Under the pieces are notes generated by a model. It did not search any database. It saw nothing but the letters and a program-made list of their open reading frames with translations, and had not been told where the DNA came from. A stretch of 64,000 nucleotides of DNA from Scleroderma bovista (lineage: Eukaryota > Basidiomycota > Agaricomycetes > Boletales > Sclerodermataceae), in assembly GCA_037178675.1 (NCBI GenBank), contig JAYMGJ010000096.1, positions 46,884 to 110,883 of the forward strand, read 5' to 3'. The translations under genes and the position numbers were made by a program. Shown in pieces: positions 23,763 through 35,500 of the stretch (positions within the stretch are counted from its first letter, which is position 1; every line of letters begins with the position of its first letter).

Positions 23763-25183
23763 ATGGTTAAAACCACTTCCCCAAAAATCAAAAAAATCCG
23801 GCCTCAACTCACAGATGAACAGAAGAACACCAGAAGAGAAAAATTTGTTGCATTGACGAATGACATTGAGCAAGCACGCACCGTGTATTCAAACAAGATC
23901 GAGAATATTTCCAAGAAACACAGATGGTATGTGTTCCAAAGTGTTACATGGACTTTAATATACACTGTTATTAGGTCTGAGCGCTGGACTTCTCGCCAGC
24001 TATTCATCAGTACATGTGCTCGTCGTCGACCCACTGCATGGAATGGCTTCATTCGTGAGCGCTTGAACGACATAAATGAAAGTAAGTTGATGGATTTTCC
24101 TAAGCTTCTTCTGCGGCTCACATGCGAGTATTTTAGAGCTGTCAAAAGGCTCGCGCTGGAAACTTACTGAATTTATAGCTGCATACCGGGAGACCCTTCA
24201 GCATGACTTCGCACAGCTTACGGAGGCGCACAAATCTAACTACGTCACCCGACTTATACAGGAAAGTGGCCGGAGGCAGGCGATCGTTTGTGACCAACCA
24301 AAGGCCGTGCAACGTAAGATGTCCACAGCATTTGAAACAATGGACAAAGAGGTGTGTTTCATTCGGTGTCGCTAATCTACTACCTAGCTTACTTGACTAC
24401 AGTGGACCTCTTTGTGTGCAAGCCTCAGAATTGAAGGGTTCTATATTGCGGTTCGTGGGGGGGTGGAGGACCTCAGCGCACCCAAAATCTTCTTCTCTCC
24501 GAAGGGCGACAAATTTGTCCGCTCAGTGTTGGATCTTGAACCTCGCCGCTTGGCTCTTAAATTCGAATCTTTTGTCGTCTCAGGCCTTGGTAATTATTTT
24601 AAAGTTTCTGCAAAATTGTTTGATTCATTCTTCATCAGCTGACGGAATTGACTCTCCTGCGCAGCGTGAGTCCCGTCCACTGAACAAGTTGATCAGCGAC
24701 TGTCGCAGCACTATTCAGAAAGGTTTAGGTAAGCACCATCTCTACTGTTCAAATTACTGAATAGACTTCTATCCAATGTTTCTAGATGTCGTTTTGCACG
24801 ACAATGGTATCGCCAGGGCTGTATGCATGAACTACGGCAACTACGAACGCAAGATCGTTGAACGTTTTGGCGTGGAGCTCATTGGTTGGCCCAATGACCT
24901 CCTACCTATCTGCAACCCTGCACAGCTTGGTGGACGTGACCGAGTACAAAAGCTACTTAGCGCATTAACTACTAAGGTCTGTCACTGGAAGAAACTTAGT
25001 GAAGAAGACATGGAAAGGAGGATTATCCTGAATAACGAGCGCCACGCTCGGGGGGAACAGGTCTACAAGCCACGCAAGAGCACTTCGCAGGGGACCAAGA
25101 AAAGTGCTGCAACTGTCCCCTCTGATGCCGGTGACAATGACAACAACAGTGATGGTGATGACGAGGGCGAAAGCACGGCATAA
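23763..25183 (+). CDS. KDZ-region companion gene B (HMG-box-like N-terminus)
   Basis: Six predicted exons: 23763-23926, 23975-24081, 24179-24351, 24403-24589, 24639-24728 and 24786-25183. Phases agree and the product is 372 aa. Residues ~70-125 (RRRPTAWNGFIRERLND then DFAQLTEAHKSNYVTRL) resemble an HMG/YABBY-like DNA-binding box: a Pro-x-x-Trp-Asn-x-Phe start and two later helices. The C-terminal part has NYGNYERKIVERFGVELIGW and GGRDRVQKLLSAL..CHWKKL, blocks I associate with repeated Agaricomycete proteins but cannot name. The tail is basic then acidic (DNDNNSDGDDEGE). Published surveys of fungal KDZ elements describe accessory DNA-binding genes beside the transposase, and this fits that role. 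The 97-nt third intron (24082-24178) could hide a small exon. Confidence 0.6.
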
Positions 25184-25679
25184 TCATGTCAACATCCTTT
25201 CATTTCATTCTATGACTAGTAACTACCATCAAGCTTGGTATACGTTATATTTGATAATTGTCCAATCCTCTTTGGTCCATCTCGATGAGCACCCAACCAT
25301 TGTTGATAACATTACACTCGCCCTCTCAATAAAAGCTGCCAGTGTCCAACTATTGGGACTCGATGTAACCTTGGCCCAGCACTGGGGTCCTTCAATCCAC
25401 GACTGCTGGTCAGCACACGGTGGCGGCTAGAACACGTCGATCGGAGCGTGTCCACTGAACCAAGATTCAGTGTATGCTGAATGTACGTTTACCGGCGCTC
25501 TCGAAGGCACGGGAGTAGGGCATAGTGCAAACTTTATCAACATCATTCTTCCTTCACGTATTATCCTCGCAGCTCCAGCGGCTGTTGCTGTGTCAGACAA
25601 TCCTTTTAGAAAACATAATTATATTCTTAGTAGAGTGCTGCGTGCGGATGCGGAATGTATGTTTACCGGCGCTCTTGGA

Positions 25680-26142
25680 AGCACGGAAGCAACGGTCGTC
25701 GTCACGTCTGGCAGTCGTTTCCGATGATATCAGGGTATTTCAAAAGGATCTTGTGAGTTTGGCGATAGTATTGGCGATAGTTCATCAGCGAAGAGTACAC
25801 GCTGAGAACAAAGTCGGTTTCTCCAGAGGAGGCGAATGAGACGGTCTTCGAAGTCACGTGCAATGGGGACGATGGTGTCCAGGGAATCCAACCACACCAC
25901 GAGGACGCGCTCGTCACGCTGGGGGAATGTCGAGCGAGTGCGCTGGATGGAGGAGAACGAGCACTCACGATGAAGGCGGCATTCTGCTCCTTTTCTGCCT
26001 GAGGAAGGAGGACCATGGTGTCTAGAACCTGTATGCGGGTATCTGCGTCAACATAGATGCAGTCTATCTTTTCGTCGGACGGGCATTCCGCGAGTGCCAC
26101 ATGCATGGCAGCACTGCGAATTTTGACGGCTACGAGGGGGTT
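25680..26142 (-). pseudogene. Gene fragment inside the right inverted repeat
   Basis: On the minus strand a clear coding-like stretch reads KIRSAAMHVALAECPSDEK (~26120-26060), continues DTMVLLPQAEKEQNAAFIV, then in another frame VLVVWLDSLDTIVPIARDF and DRLIRLLWRNR (~25915-25805). The frame switch implies an intron or indel. Segments around 25721-25815 repeat with divergence at 26257-26355, so the region has been internally duplicated. The family is unknown. 25435-25680 holds two diverged direct repeats of GTTTACCGGCGCTCT (~25489 and ~25662). Confidence 0.4.
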
Positions 26143-27134
26143 GTCCGCTCAATAAACCATTTAATATTACCGCCACTAGTCCTGCGAGTAAACATAATTA
26201 TGGGTGGAATCTTGCAGAGCTTGGCAGGGATTACAGGGGCTTTTCTTTGCTGCCTGACAATGTGATATCTGGGTATTTCAAATGAATATTGTGTTTCGCG
26301 ATAGTATTGCCGATCGTTCGTCAGCGATGAGTATGCACTGAGTACAAGGCCATACCTAGTTTTCGTGTGCTTGAGGCTAACAAGCACGTTTTTGAAAAAG
26401 CTTTTCAGTTTGCGAAATTCGGGAGACGGCGGGTCAAGCCTCAGCGTGCGAACATCGCTTTTTTCCCCCAAGACGTCGAGCGGTTGACTTCGGCAGCGAC
26501 CGAATCACTGTTAATCTTGAATCTCCATGAGGTGTGCCTTGTTCTGGCCGAGACCGATCTGACGGATCTGGGTGTGTACGAGGACACGGACGACGGTGCA
26601 GTATTTGCGGATATGCTCAAGTGAGCGTGCAATCTTCCTGGTACCTGGTAAGAGCACGATCAGTCATGATCTCCACTACAAAAAAGCAAGCGACCCACAT
26701 GCACGTTATAAGCAGTTGGTTGTATGCTGGGAGAATGCTCTGGATTCTGATTAGTATATGCAGATACAGTCATAAGAGGCGTCCTATAACTCTATCATAA
26801 TGTCAGTTGACGCTGCTACTCGACAAGGTTCGAAACAGTTCAAAATACTCACCACCATTATCAACAGAGGGCTCCATCTCCACCCCCAACAGCACCTTGG
26901 GTAAGGTTGTAGCACATCGCTCTGTGGGGAAAAAAAATGAGGACACTCGGTGAAGACAGCGAAAGGGCGTACACTGTGCCAAGGTGTCATGCCTGTCTGA
27001 TTCAATCAGTTGTCGTAAACCAGTCCCCCCGGTTAGAATCGTCCCAGCACGGCAAGATGCGTCTGATGGTCCTAGAAAACAGTCAATGTCGACGCTGCTA
27101 CTACCGACTTCACCTTGGTATCCATTTCACGCGG
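26143..27134. repeat. Right inverted repeat of the KDZ region
   Basis: Reverse-complement copy (~992 bp) of 17384-18360, including the conserved segments ERCATTLPKV and NIKWF on the minus strand. Its outer end stops exactly where long LTR copy 2 begins (27135), in the word CACGCGG, so the outer ~60 bp present on the left side (with the MPPQ start) are absent here. Confidence 0.75.
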
Positions 27135-28409
27135 TGTCACGCACCAAACGTGTTTGGTACTGTGGACATGGAGAAAGTTAGCCGATGAAACTAATGCAAA
27201 GAACGCACACCCAAGATCTGTTGAAAGATTGTCCCGACTTGAGGGATACAGACAGCCCTCGCTATCCATATCACGCAAAGTCAAGACTATCCTTATGCGA
27301 AGAATGAATACAAGCTCGTTGTAGCCATCTATCGCACAAGAATGACTATCCTGGAGCAAGAGATGAATGCCATCGTCTGGCAGTCATCCCTCGCACAAGA
27401 ACCGCCAAGAAGCAGAAGAATCCAAGGATTGATGATCATTTCAGTATGAGAGAGGAATGCAACCTACTGCAGTCCAACTCCCATACCAGAACAACCAAAG
27501 AAGCAGAAGAAATGATAGAGAAACAAAGGAGAAAAGGAAGAATCATTTTTAGCGCCCAAATGTCAAATTTAGGCGCCCAGTGCCGGCATTCCGATATTTT
27601 GAATAGCTCCGCCATTTTTGAAGCTATCAATCATGTGACTATACCATCATGGAGCCTAGACCGTGGTCTATCTGCCTGTCAAGTTCCGACGTAAATCTGT
27701 TCATTTCCCACGGAGATATTCCACCTGCAATCCAGACACCCGCTTCATCACTCACTATGGAGTCCACATTTTCTCTGGAACGTTTCTCCGCTATTGCAGC
27801 AGACCTCAACTATGTCCTGCTCTTGGGACAGCCTCTCCCTGAGCTCCTGTGTACTGTCTGGTACATATCTTCCCAGTCTGCTTCCCCCTCAATAAAGCGA
27901 CCACATTCACTCTCCCTCACTGTCTATAAGCTCCCTCTCTGTCTTTGGACTTGTAGGTCACCCAGTGCTGGCCTAAAGCTCCTATATTGCTGTTTATCAG
28001 ATATATCTTGTATCTGATCATTTCTCTAGGCTGAAGCGCAGTCTAGCATCACTGTCCACTCCATCCCATCACTGTCCATCGCATTCTTGAAGCAGGAACT
28101 GTCCCCTTGCTTCCCTGTTGCTCCATCACTGCTATTACCCCCCTGTTGCCAATCTATCATCACTGCTCAATCCCAGGACTCTTCCTAACCACTGTGGTAG
28201 GCTGAAGAGGAGTCAATACCATCCCAAGTCGCATTCCATCCCCATCAGAAGCCCTTCCCTTCCCTCCTGCATCCTGCCTGAAGGCGTGCAGCACATCCCT
28301 CTGAGGAGATTAAATACCAGAAACGCAAAGGAAGACCACCACTCGCATATTGCTGTCATTTGGTGTTGGTTGTTGGTTGTTCTGACCTCTTCCCTCACTT
28401 AGGCGCACA
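27135..28409 (+). repeat. Long LTR family, copy 2 (internal deletion)
   Basis: Starts TGTCACGCACC and ends CTTAGGCGCACA, as copy 3 does. GCGG lies on both sides (27131-27134 and 28410-28413), a possible 4-bp target duplication. Compared with copy 3, about 1.07 kb is missing at ~27877 (CTTCCCAG joined to TCTGCTTCCCCC), removing the TATA box but keeping the AATAAA. The two flanks do not resemble each other beyond GCGG. Confidence 0.85.
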
Positions 28410-29600
28410 GCGGTGGCCAGCATTGCTGTGGCTGGGAGGTTGGTGGGCGTTGGAGGGGCATCATCATTGGATGACGCTGGGATGGGAGTCATCCCATTGT
28501 CACTGTCAATGCTGGGGATGTGGGTGGTTGTGTTGCCACCATTGACGCTGGGGATGGCAGTGGGGTCATTGTCGTTGTCATCGTTGTCAGCATTGATGGC
28601 CATGTTGACGACGTTGACAGTGGGGGTCATTGTCGTTGGTGGCCACATCAATGATGTTGGTGGTGGGGCCATTGTTGCCCTCACATTGGTGGTGGCCATC
28701 GACACTGGTGGTGGAGCAGTGGTGGTGGCCTAGCCATCGTCGTCTGGTCGATGACGTTGCTGGTGGTGGTGATGGTTGGTGTCATCACCGTTGTCCGTGG
28801 TGGGGTCATTGTCATTGTCGTCACTGATGGTGGTCACATCGACGACGCTGGTGGGGATGGTGGCTGTGGGCGAGGCATGTAGTGACGTGGTAAACACTAT
28901 TAGGAAATGTTGATAGTGCAATATGCTGATATAATCATTAGACAAACACATGCACACACACATACTTGAAATTTCTCTAAGTCTCTCATTCTCATTCTCT
29001 TCATCCATCGACCACCATGAAGATGATGACGATGACGCGACCACCACCACCAACACCGACGAAGACATGGCCACCACCACCCTTAATGCAACCACCACCA
29101 CCCCACCACCATCGACAACGATGTGGCCATCACCACCAATGTCGATGACATGACGACCACCACCACCTCTGTCCGCAACAATGACAACGACCCACCACCA
29201 CCGTCATCGATGCAGCCACCAATGACGACAATGACTCCCATGACCACCACCACATGCATCAATGACAATGATGACCCCACTGCCATCATCAGTGCGGCCA
29301 CCACTACCGCATCAATGACGACAACAACGATGACACCACCACCACAACCACCCACGTTGATGATAATGACGACCCACCACCATGACCACCTGCATCAATG
29401 AGACCCCACCACCACCTGTGTCTATGACGACGACGACCCACCACCACTGTTGTCGACGTGGCTACTGACAACAATGACACCCCCACCGATGCCAACAACG
29501 ATGTCGACGTCCCCACCAGCCACCACCAGCGTCAACTACAGTCGACAACGTGACCACCACCCACCAGTGTCATCAACAACAACCCCATTAGTATATAGTA
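28410..29600. repeat. Low-complexity GT-rich then CA-rich DNA
   Basis: 28410-28890 is GTCATTGTCGTTGT/GGTGG-rich; 29010-29600 is rich in ACCACCACC/GACAACGATGAC. The two halves are roughly complementary, like the foldback at 8938-10246, with a ~120-bp AT-rich spacer. Long frames of Thr/Met/Asp/Pro or Val/Gly repeats cross it on both strands and are not convincing genes. Confidence 0.7.
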
Positions 29601-29814
29601 TTTACTCTTTGTACTGTAGGGAATTAATATAAATTGATTGACACAAACATTGAATGAATTAAGGTGATCAAAAAGTACAAGCAGCAAAGGTACTATGGGT
29701 ACTACTGTGAGTACTCTAGAACAGTCTGTGCTAACCTACCCAGTTAGGTACCTTGTTGGGAGAGCTGGGGTTCTGGGATAGCTGTCCAGCTCTGTCCAGC
29801 TCTGTCCAGGGGAG

Positions 29815-30035
29815 GGTTGGTTTGCTGATGAGGGAAGGTCTAGCCTGTAGAAGAAGGGAGAAGGAGCTGTAGTAACCTCAGTAGATGTTCAAGCTACTGA
29901 TATTAGAGTAGTACCTGTAGTGACTACTACAAGTGAGTAAGTGTAGAAAGGAGTGTGTAAAGGACTACTTACCCTCAGTAGATGTTCAAGCTACTGAGGG
30001 ACTAATGAAAAGTACTACTGTGTATGTACACTCAA
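29815..30035 (+). repeat. Diverged LTR fragment related to the 54.5 kb element
   Basis: Shares GGGAAGGTCTAGCCTG, AAGGGAGAAGGAG, AACCTCAGTAG and the duplicated CAAGCTACTGA words, in the same order, with the LTR at 54534-54813. The whole block is diverged and the ends could not be fixed. Just upstream, 29788-29812 has two copies of AGCTCTGTCC. Confidence 0.6.
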
Positions 30036-30083
30036 AGGGCTTATGTAAGCTGCATGGTCATGCACCTAAGTACCTAGTAATGT

Positions 30084-30650
30084 GTGCTGGTTAATTTACA
30101 ACATTGTCGCCCCTATGCCTCACCAGCCATCATCATTGTGACACCATGGCCATCTGCATTGTGTTGTCTGTGTCTGCCTCATGCTGGCATGGATTGGTGC
30201 GCTGTCATCGTCATTGTGACACTGTGGCATTGGCCATCTGTGTCATGTCATCATTGTCGCCGCCACCATGTCTCACCAGCTGTTGTCGTTGTTGTCCTTG
30301 TGATGCCATGGCATTGGCCAACCACATCATGTCACCTTTGTCTGCATTGTACTGGTGTGGACAAGTTGATGTGCTGTTGTTGTCATCACTGTGTCTCACT
30401 AGTTTTCATTGCTGTCGTCATGACGCCATGGCATTGGCCATTGGTGTCTCATTGCCGTCATCTTCATCATGCTAGCGCTGTCACTGTTGGGGCACTGCAG
30501 ATGTGTTGTCATTGTGTCTTCGTCTGCTTCTGTTGGTGTGGATGTGTTGATGCGCCATCATTGTTGTTGTGTCACTGTGGCACTGGCTGTTTGTGTCATG
30601 TTGTTGTCATCAGTGTTGTTCATCATTGTCATCCCTGTGTCAACTCTGAG
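30084..30650. repeat. Degenerate long-period repeat
   Basis: Related units of about 110-180 bp. They contain TGTCTCACCAG (near 30117, 30278, 30391), a TGTGAC(A/G)CCATGGCATTGGCC word and GTGTGGA..TTGATG(T/C)GC. The frame at 30084-30659 is Cys/His/Val-rich because of the repeat and is not called a gene. A diverged relative of the 9738 palindrome arm lies at ~31062. Confidence 0.5.
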
Positions 30651-31427
30651 GGCATGTGAGTACATGTGAGCAGGTGCCAATGGTGTGCATACCTGGCCAG
30701 CTTCCCCTGTTGTGCAGTATATGTGGTGTGTGTGAGATGGGTGGGCTGGTTGGACAGGCCCAAGTACCAAAGCTGTTGCCACAGTGCTGGTGCTGGTGGC
30801 TGTCACACCATGCGAGTGCATGCATGTTTGTTGGGCTCAGGTCATCATTGTCACACAGTGTGTTCATCTGTGCTGACAGCGCTGTATGCAGAGGTGGTGT
30901 GTAATAATGGTTAGTAGACAAAACAATAAAAGAAAAGGAACCATAAAGGCTTACCATCATCTTTTCCATGCAGGTGGTAGTAGCTGTCATTGTTGTTGTC
31001 GTGGGGGGCAGTCAATGCAGTGGAAGTAGTGTGATGGGAATGGGGACTTAGAAGAAATCTGGATGTGTTGTGATTACTAATCAGCTGCATGTTCAGGTCT
31101 GCTCAGCAACACTCAATGCCCGTCGCCCACACACATGGTCCTCACAAATATATAAGTATCGCTCATTGTTTCTTGTTTGTTTTGCTCACTAACTACCATT
31201 ACAGTCTGTACACCTAGCCAGAACAACACAAGTATTGTAAGTTTTATTTTTTGTTTTGTTTATGACCTCCTACCCTCTTTCTACTTGTTTTCAAGAAATC
31301 CATACCATGAACGTGGACATGTGCAACAAAGAAGATGTTGATGAAAATGTAGGTGTGCTACCCGAGAGAGACAGATCACAATAGGGATAGGGATTGTGAC
31401 GATGAACAAAATAATGAATGCATGTGT

Positions 31428-31841
31428 ATTACCATGCCTATCATAATGTGCTAACTTGCCATTACCTGTAAACTTTGTGTGAAGCTCAAAGCCTTATATG
31501 GCCACATATGCCATTATCCAATAGGATGTATATTGCCATGCCTATATAATGGGCTAACTTGCCATTACCTGTAAACTTTGTGTGAAGCTCAAAGCCCTAT
31601 ATGGCAACATATGTCATTGTCCAATAGGATGTGTATTGCCATGCCTATCATGATGTCCTAACTTGCCATCACCTGTAAATTTTGTGTGACACTCAAAGCC
31701 TTATACAGCCATATATGTCATTATTGAATAGCATGTATATTGCCATGCCTATCATAATGGGCTAACTTGCCATCACCTATAATCTGTGTCAAGCTCAAAG
31801 CCTTATACAACCATATATAACATTATCCAACTTATGATCAA
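31428..31841. repeat. 104-bp tandem repeat, four copies
   Basis: Four head-to-tail units begin with ATT(A/G)CCATGCCTAT at 31428, 31532, 31635 and 31739, a period of 103-104 bp. Each contains GCTAACTTGCCAT(T/C)ACCT and AAGCTCAAAGCC. A fifth, partial unit begins at 31953 after ~110 bp of unrelated sequence. Not coding. Confidence 0.9.
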
Positions 31842-32554
31842 TACAGGGTTCAGCCAATCTGATAAATCATGTCCTTGTTTAAGGACATGAGAAGTGTGAT
31901 CAAGTGTTATCTGACATAGACTGAATGGGCTTACAGAACTGATAGTTTGTGTATTACCATGCCTATCATAATGTGTTAGGTTACCATTACCTATAAAACT
32001 TGTGTGAAGCTTAAAGCCTTATAAAGACTTATAAGGCCATGCATGACTATCCTTGTCAGATAGTCACATGTTAGACACAGTACTTATTGCAAAGTGCATA
32101 TACAGCATTATCGGAAAAATTCAGTCCCGGTGATGAATGGGAGATAGATTGATCAGTACTCAGTATTGCAAGGTGGGCAGTGCAGCTGTGCAGGTGGGTG
32201 GGTTGCATTCAATGCTGTTGCAATGGCAGATGGGATGTTGCAATGGTGGATGGGGACAGGTGGACAGAGGTGCAACAGTACGTTGCAATAATTAACTGGT
32301 GAATGGGCTACCGTGAACAACGCAACACTTAAATACAGTAGTTACCGTATGTGTTGCAACAAACCTACAGGAACAGGTGGTAGTACCATACACATTTGTA
32401 TACCTCATGCAATCTGAATTAGGTGAGAGCTTCTCTGTGTGCACCACATTTCTACAATGTATCACTAAGAGAAACAGGAAGATCATTACACTGATAAAAA
32501 CTCAAACCACAGGTATCATAGCAAGGTCAAGTAATCAATATCTGTCTCAAATAC

Positions 32555-35500
32555 CTAATTATCTTCAGGAACAGGTGTGTAACATCTATGCCAAGCAGGG
32601 CCATGAGCCATCTTGCTCAAATCAAGCTCAGGACTACCACTTGGGATTACCAGTTGTGTCCAGGGAGTATAATGAAACAATTTATGGTATGATGGAGGCA
32701 CCCACAGCAACAGTTTCCCATTGGGACCCACAATCCAGCCATCATTCTGCAAATGAATCAGGTCTCGGCAGTCCCCATTGACATTAGACATGTTAATGAA
32801 AAGACTCTGAGCATCATGGAGTGCATGTGCAGCTGAAGATGAGAAGTGGATTGGTGGGAGTGTACTTGAAAGGGAATTTGTAGTTTGCTCTATAAGGGTG
32901 TTTCCCACATTGCCACCTGTCTGTGCATCCAAAAGTTGGATTGTCTTATCCCAAGAACCTGACACAATGTGCCTTCCATCTGGTGAGAATGCAACTGACA
33001 AGACTGTGTCTGTGTGCCCTTGGAGTGGGTTGCCCACCTGGCCACCTGTCTGTGCATCCCAAAGTCGGATTGTGTTATCCCAAGAACCTGACACAATGTG
33101 CTTTCCATCTGGTGAGAATGCAACTGACAAGACTGAGTTTGTGTGCCCTTGGAGGGTGTTGCCCACCTGGCCACCTGTCTGTGCATCCCAAAGTCGGATT
33201 GTCTTATCCCCTGAACCTGACACAATGTGCCTTCCATCTGGTGAGAATGCAACTGACAAGACTGTGTCTGTGTGCCCTTGGAGGGGGTTGCCCACCTGGC
33301 CACCTGTCTGTGCATCCCAAAGTCGGATTGTGTTATCCCAAGAACCTGACACAATGTGCTTTCCATCTGGTGAGAATGCAACTGACAAGACTGAGTTTGT
33401 GTGCCCTTGGAGGGTGTTGCCCACCTGGCCACCTGTCTGTGCATCCCAAAGTCGGATTGTCTTATCCCCTGAACCTGACACAATGTGCCTTCCATCTGGT
33501 GAGAATGCAACTGACAAGACTGTGTGTGTGTGCCCTTGGAAGGGGTTGCCCACCTGGACACCTGTCTGTGCATCCCAAAGTCGGATTGTTTCATCCCAAG
33601 AACCTGACACAATGTGCCTTCCATCTGGTGAGAATGCAACTGACAAGACTGTGTCTGTGTGCCCTTGGAGGGGGTTGCCCACCCGGCCACCTGTCTGTGC
33701 ATCCCAAAGTTGGATTGTCTTATTCCAAGAACCTGATACAATGTGCCTTCCATCTGGTGAGAATGCAACTGAGTTGACTGAGGAGGTGTGCCCTTGAAGT
33801 GGGTTGCCCCCCCAGCCACCTGTTTGTGCATCCCAAAGTTGGATTGTCTCATCCCAAGAACCTGACACAATGTGCCTTCCATCTGGTGAGAATGCAACTG
33901 ACTGGACTGACTCTGTGTGCCCTTGGAGTGGGTTGGCCACCTGGCCACCTGTCTGTGCATCCCAAAGTCGGATTGTCATATCAAAAGAACCTGACACAAT
34001 GTGCCTTCCATCTGGTGAGAATGCAACTGAGTTGACTGAGGAGGTGTGCCCTTGGAGGGGGTTGCCCACCTGGCCACCTGTCTGTGCATCCCAAAGTCGG
34101 ATTGTCTTATCATAAGAACCTGATACAAAGTGCCTTCCATCTGGTGAGAATGCAACTGACAAGACTGAGGAGGTGTGCCCTTGGAGGGGGTTGCCCACCT
34201 GGCCACCTGTCTGTGCATCCCAAAGTCGGATTGTCATATCAAAAGAACCTGACACAATGTGCCTTCCATCTGGTGAGAATGCAACTGAAAAGACCAAGTT
34301 TGTGTGCCCTTGGAGTGGGTTGCCCACCTGGCCACCTGTCTGTGCATCCCAAAGTCGGATTGTCTCATTGGCTGAACCTGACACAATGTGCCTCCCATCT
34401 GGTGAGAATGCAACTGAGTTGACAATTGTGTGCCCTTGAAGTGGGTTGCCCACCTGGCCACCTGTCTGTGCATCCCAAAGTCGGATTGTCCCATCAGCTG
34501 AACCTGACACAATGTGCCTCCCATCTGGTGAGAATGCAACTGAGTTGACAAAGTTTGTGTGCCCTTGGAGGGGGTTGCCCACCTGGACACCTGTCTGTGC
34601 ATCCCAAAGTCGGATTGTCATATCAAAAGAACCTGACACAATGTGCCTTCCATCTGGTGAGAATGCAACTGAAAAGACCAAGTTTGTGTGCCCTTGGAGG
34701 GGGTTGCCCACCTGGACACCTGTCTGTGCATCCCAAAGTCGGATTGTCTTATCCCCTGAACCTGACACAATGTGCCTTCCATCAGGTGAGAATGCCACTG
34801 TGTTGACTGAGAAGGTGTGCCCTTGAAAAACCTGTTGATTTCTGGGCCAGTCATCCTGTTGTCCTACAGCAACTTGTGCAATTCCTGCAAACCTTTCAAT
34901 CAGGGACTTTGCCAATACTGAATTTGATGGTGAAAATGGCAATGCTGTCAAGTACAGGTGAGGAGTACTCTTGTCAATGATCCCAGAAAAACTTTGCACA
35001 AATTTGATCCCATCCTTGATGAACATCAAGAGGTCTTTATATTCCATTCCCCTCTGCTATTTCAGTGTTATGAAGAGGACATCACATGTTGCACATGAAT
35101 AAACTCACCTGAAACCATTCCTCAGCAGAAATCAGTGCCCCACAGGCCTCCCTAATCAACTTTGATACACCAAGGGCCTCCAACCAGAATAATATCTGTT
35201 CTCCAGTCACCAGCCCCCTCACTAATTCTGCCAGGTCTTGCTCAAATGCCACAGCTTGGAGGTGGGTTGCCCAGAATTGACATGAATACAACAAATGTGG
35301 TGGAATGTTTTCTTCGACCCTCTTTTCCAAGTCTGTCACCTCCGAGTTGGAGATGTATGATGTTTCCAGTTTGCAGATATTGAAATGAAGGCCAGCTTGC
35401 ATGACAGAAAGCGAGGCAACAGCAAGATTACGATGTGCCTCACCTTGCTGAATAAAGAACTCCCCACTTCGTTTCTCATCGAGCAAAAAGTCATAGAATG

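Noticed and set aside
18434..25183. A TET/JBP dioxygenase as expected cargo of some fungal KDZ elements
   Set aside because: I looked for the HxD...H iron-binding pattern and double-stranded beta-helix blocks in all open frames of the element and found none.
28360..30670. Long Val/Gly/Trp, Thr/Met/Pro or Cys/His-rich frames in low-complexity DNA
   Set aside because: They occur on both strands and in several frames at once, as expected from simple repeats lacking stop codons.
32898..34826. Long plus-strand frames (up to ~300 codons) antisense to the NLR 1 WD40 array, and similar ones in NLR 2
   Set aside because: They are shadows: 129 bp is a multiple of 3, so all frames of a stop-free unit stay open. 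The minus-strand WD40 frame is the one that joins in phase to NACHT.
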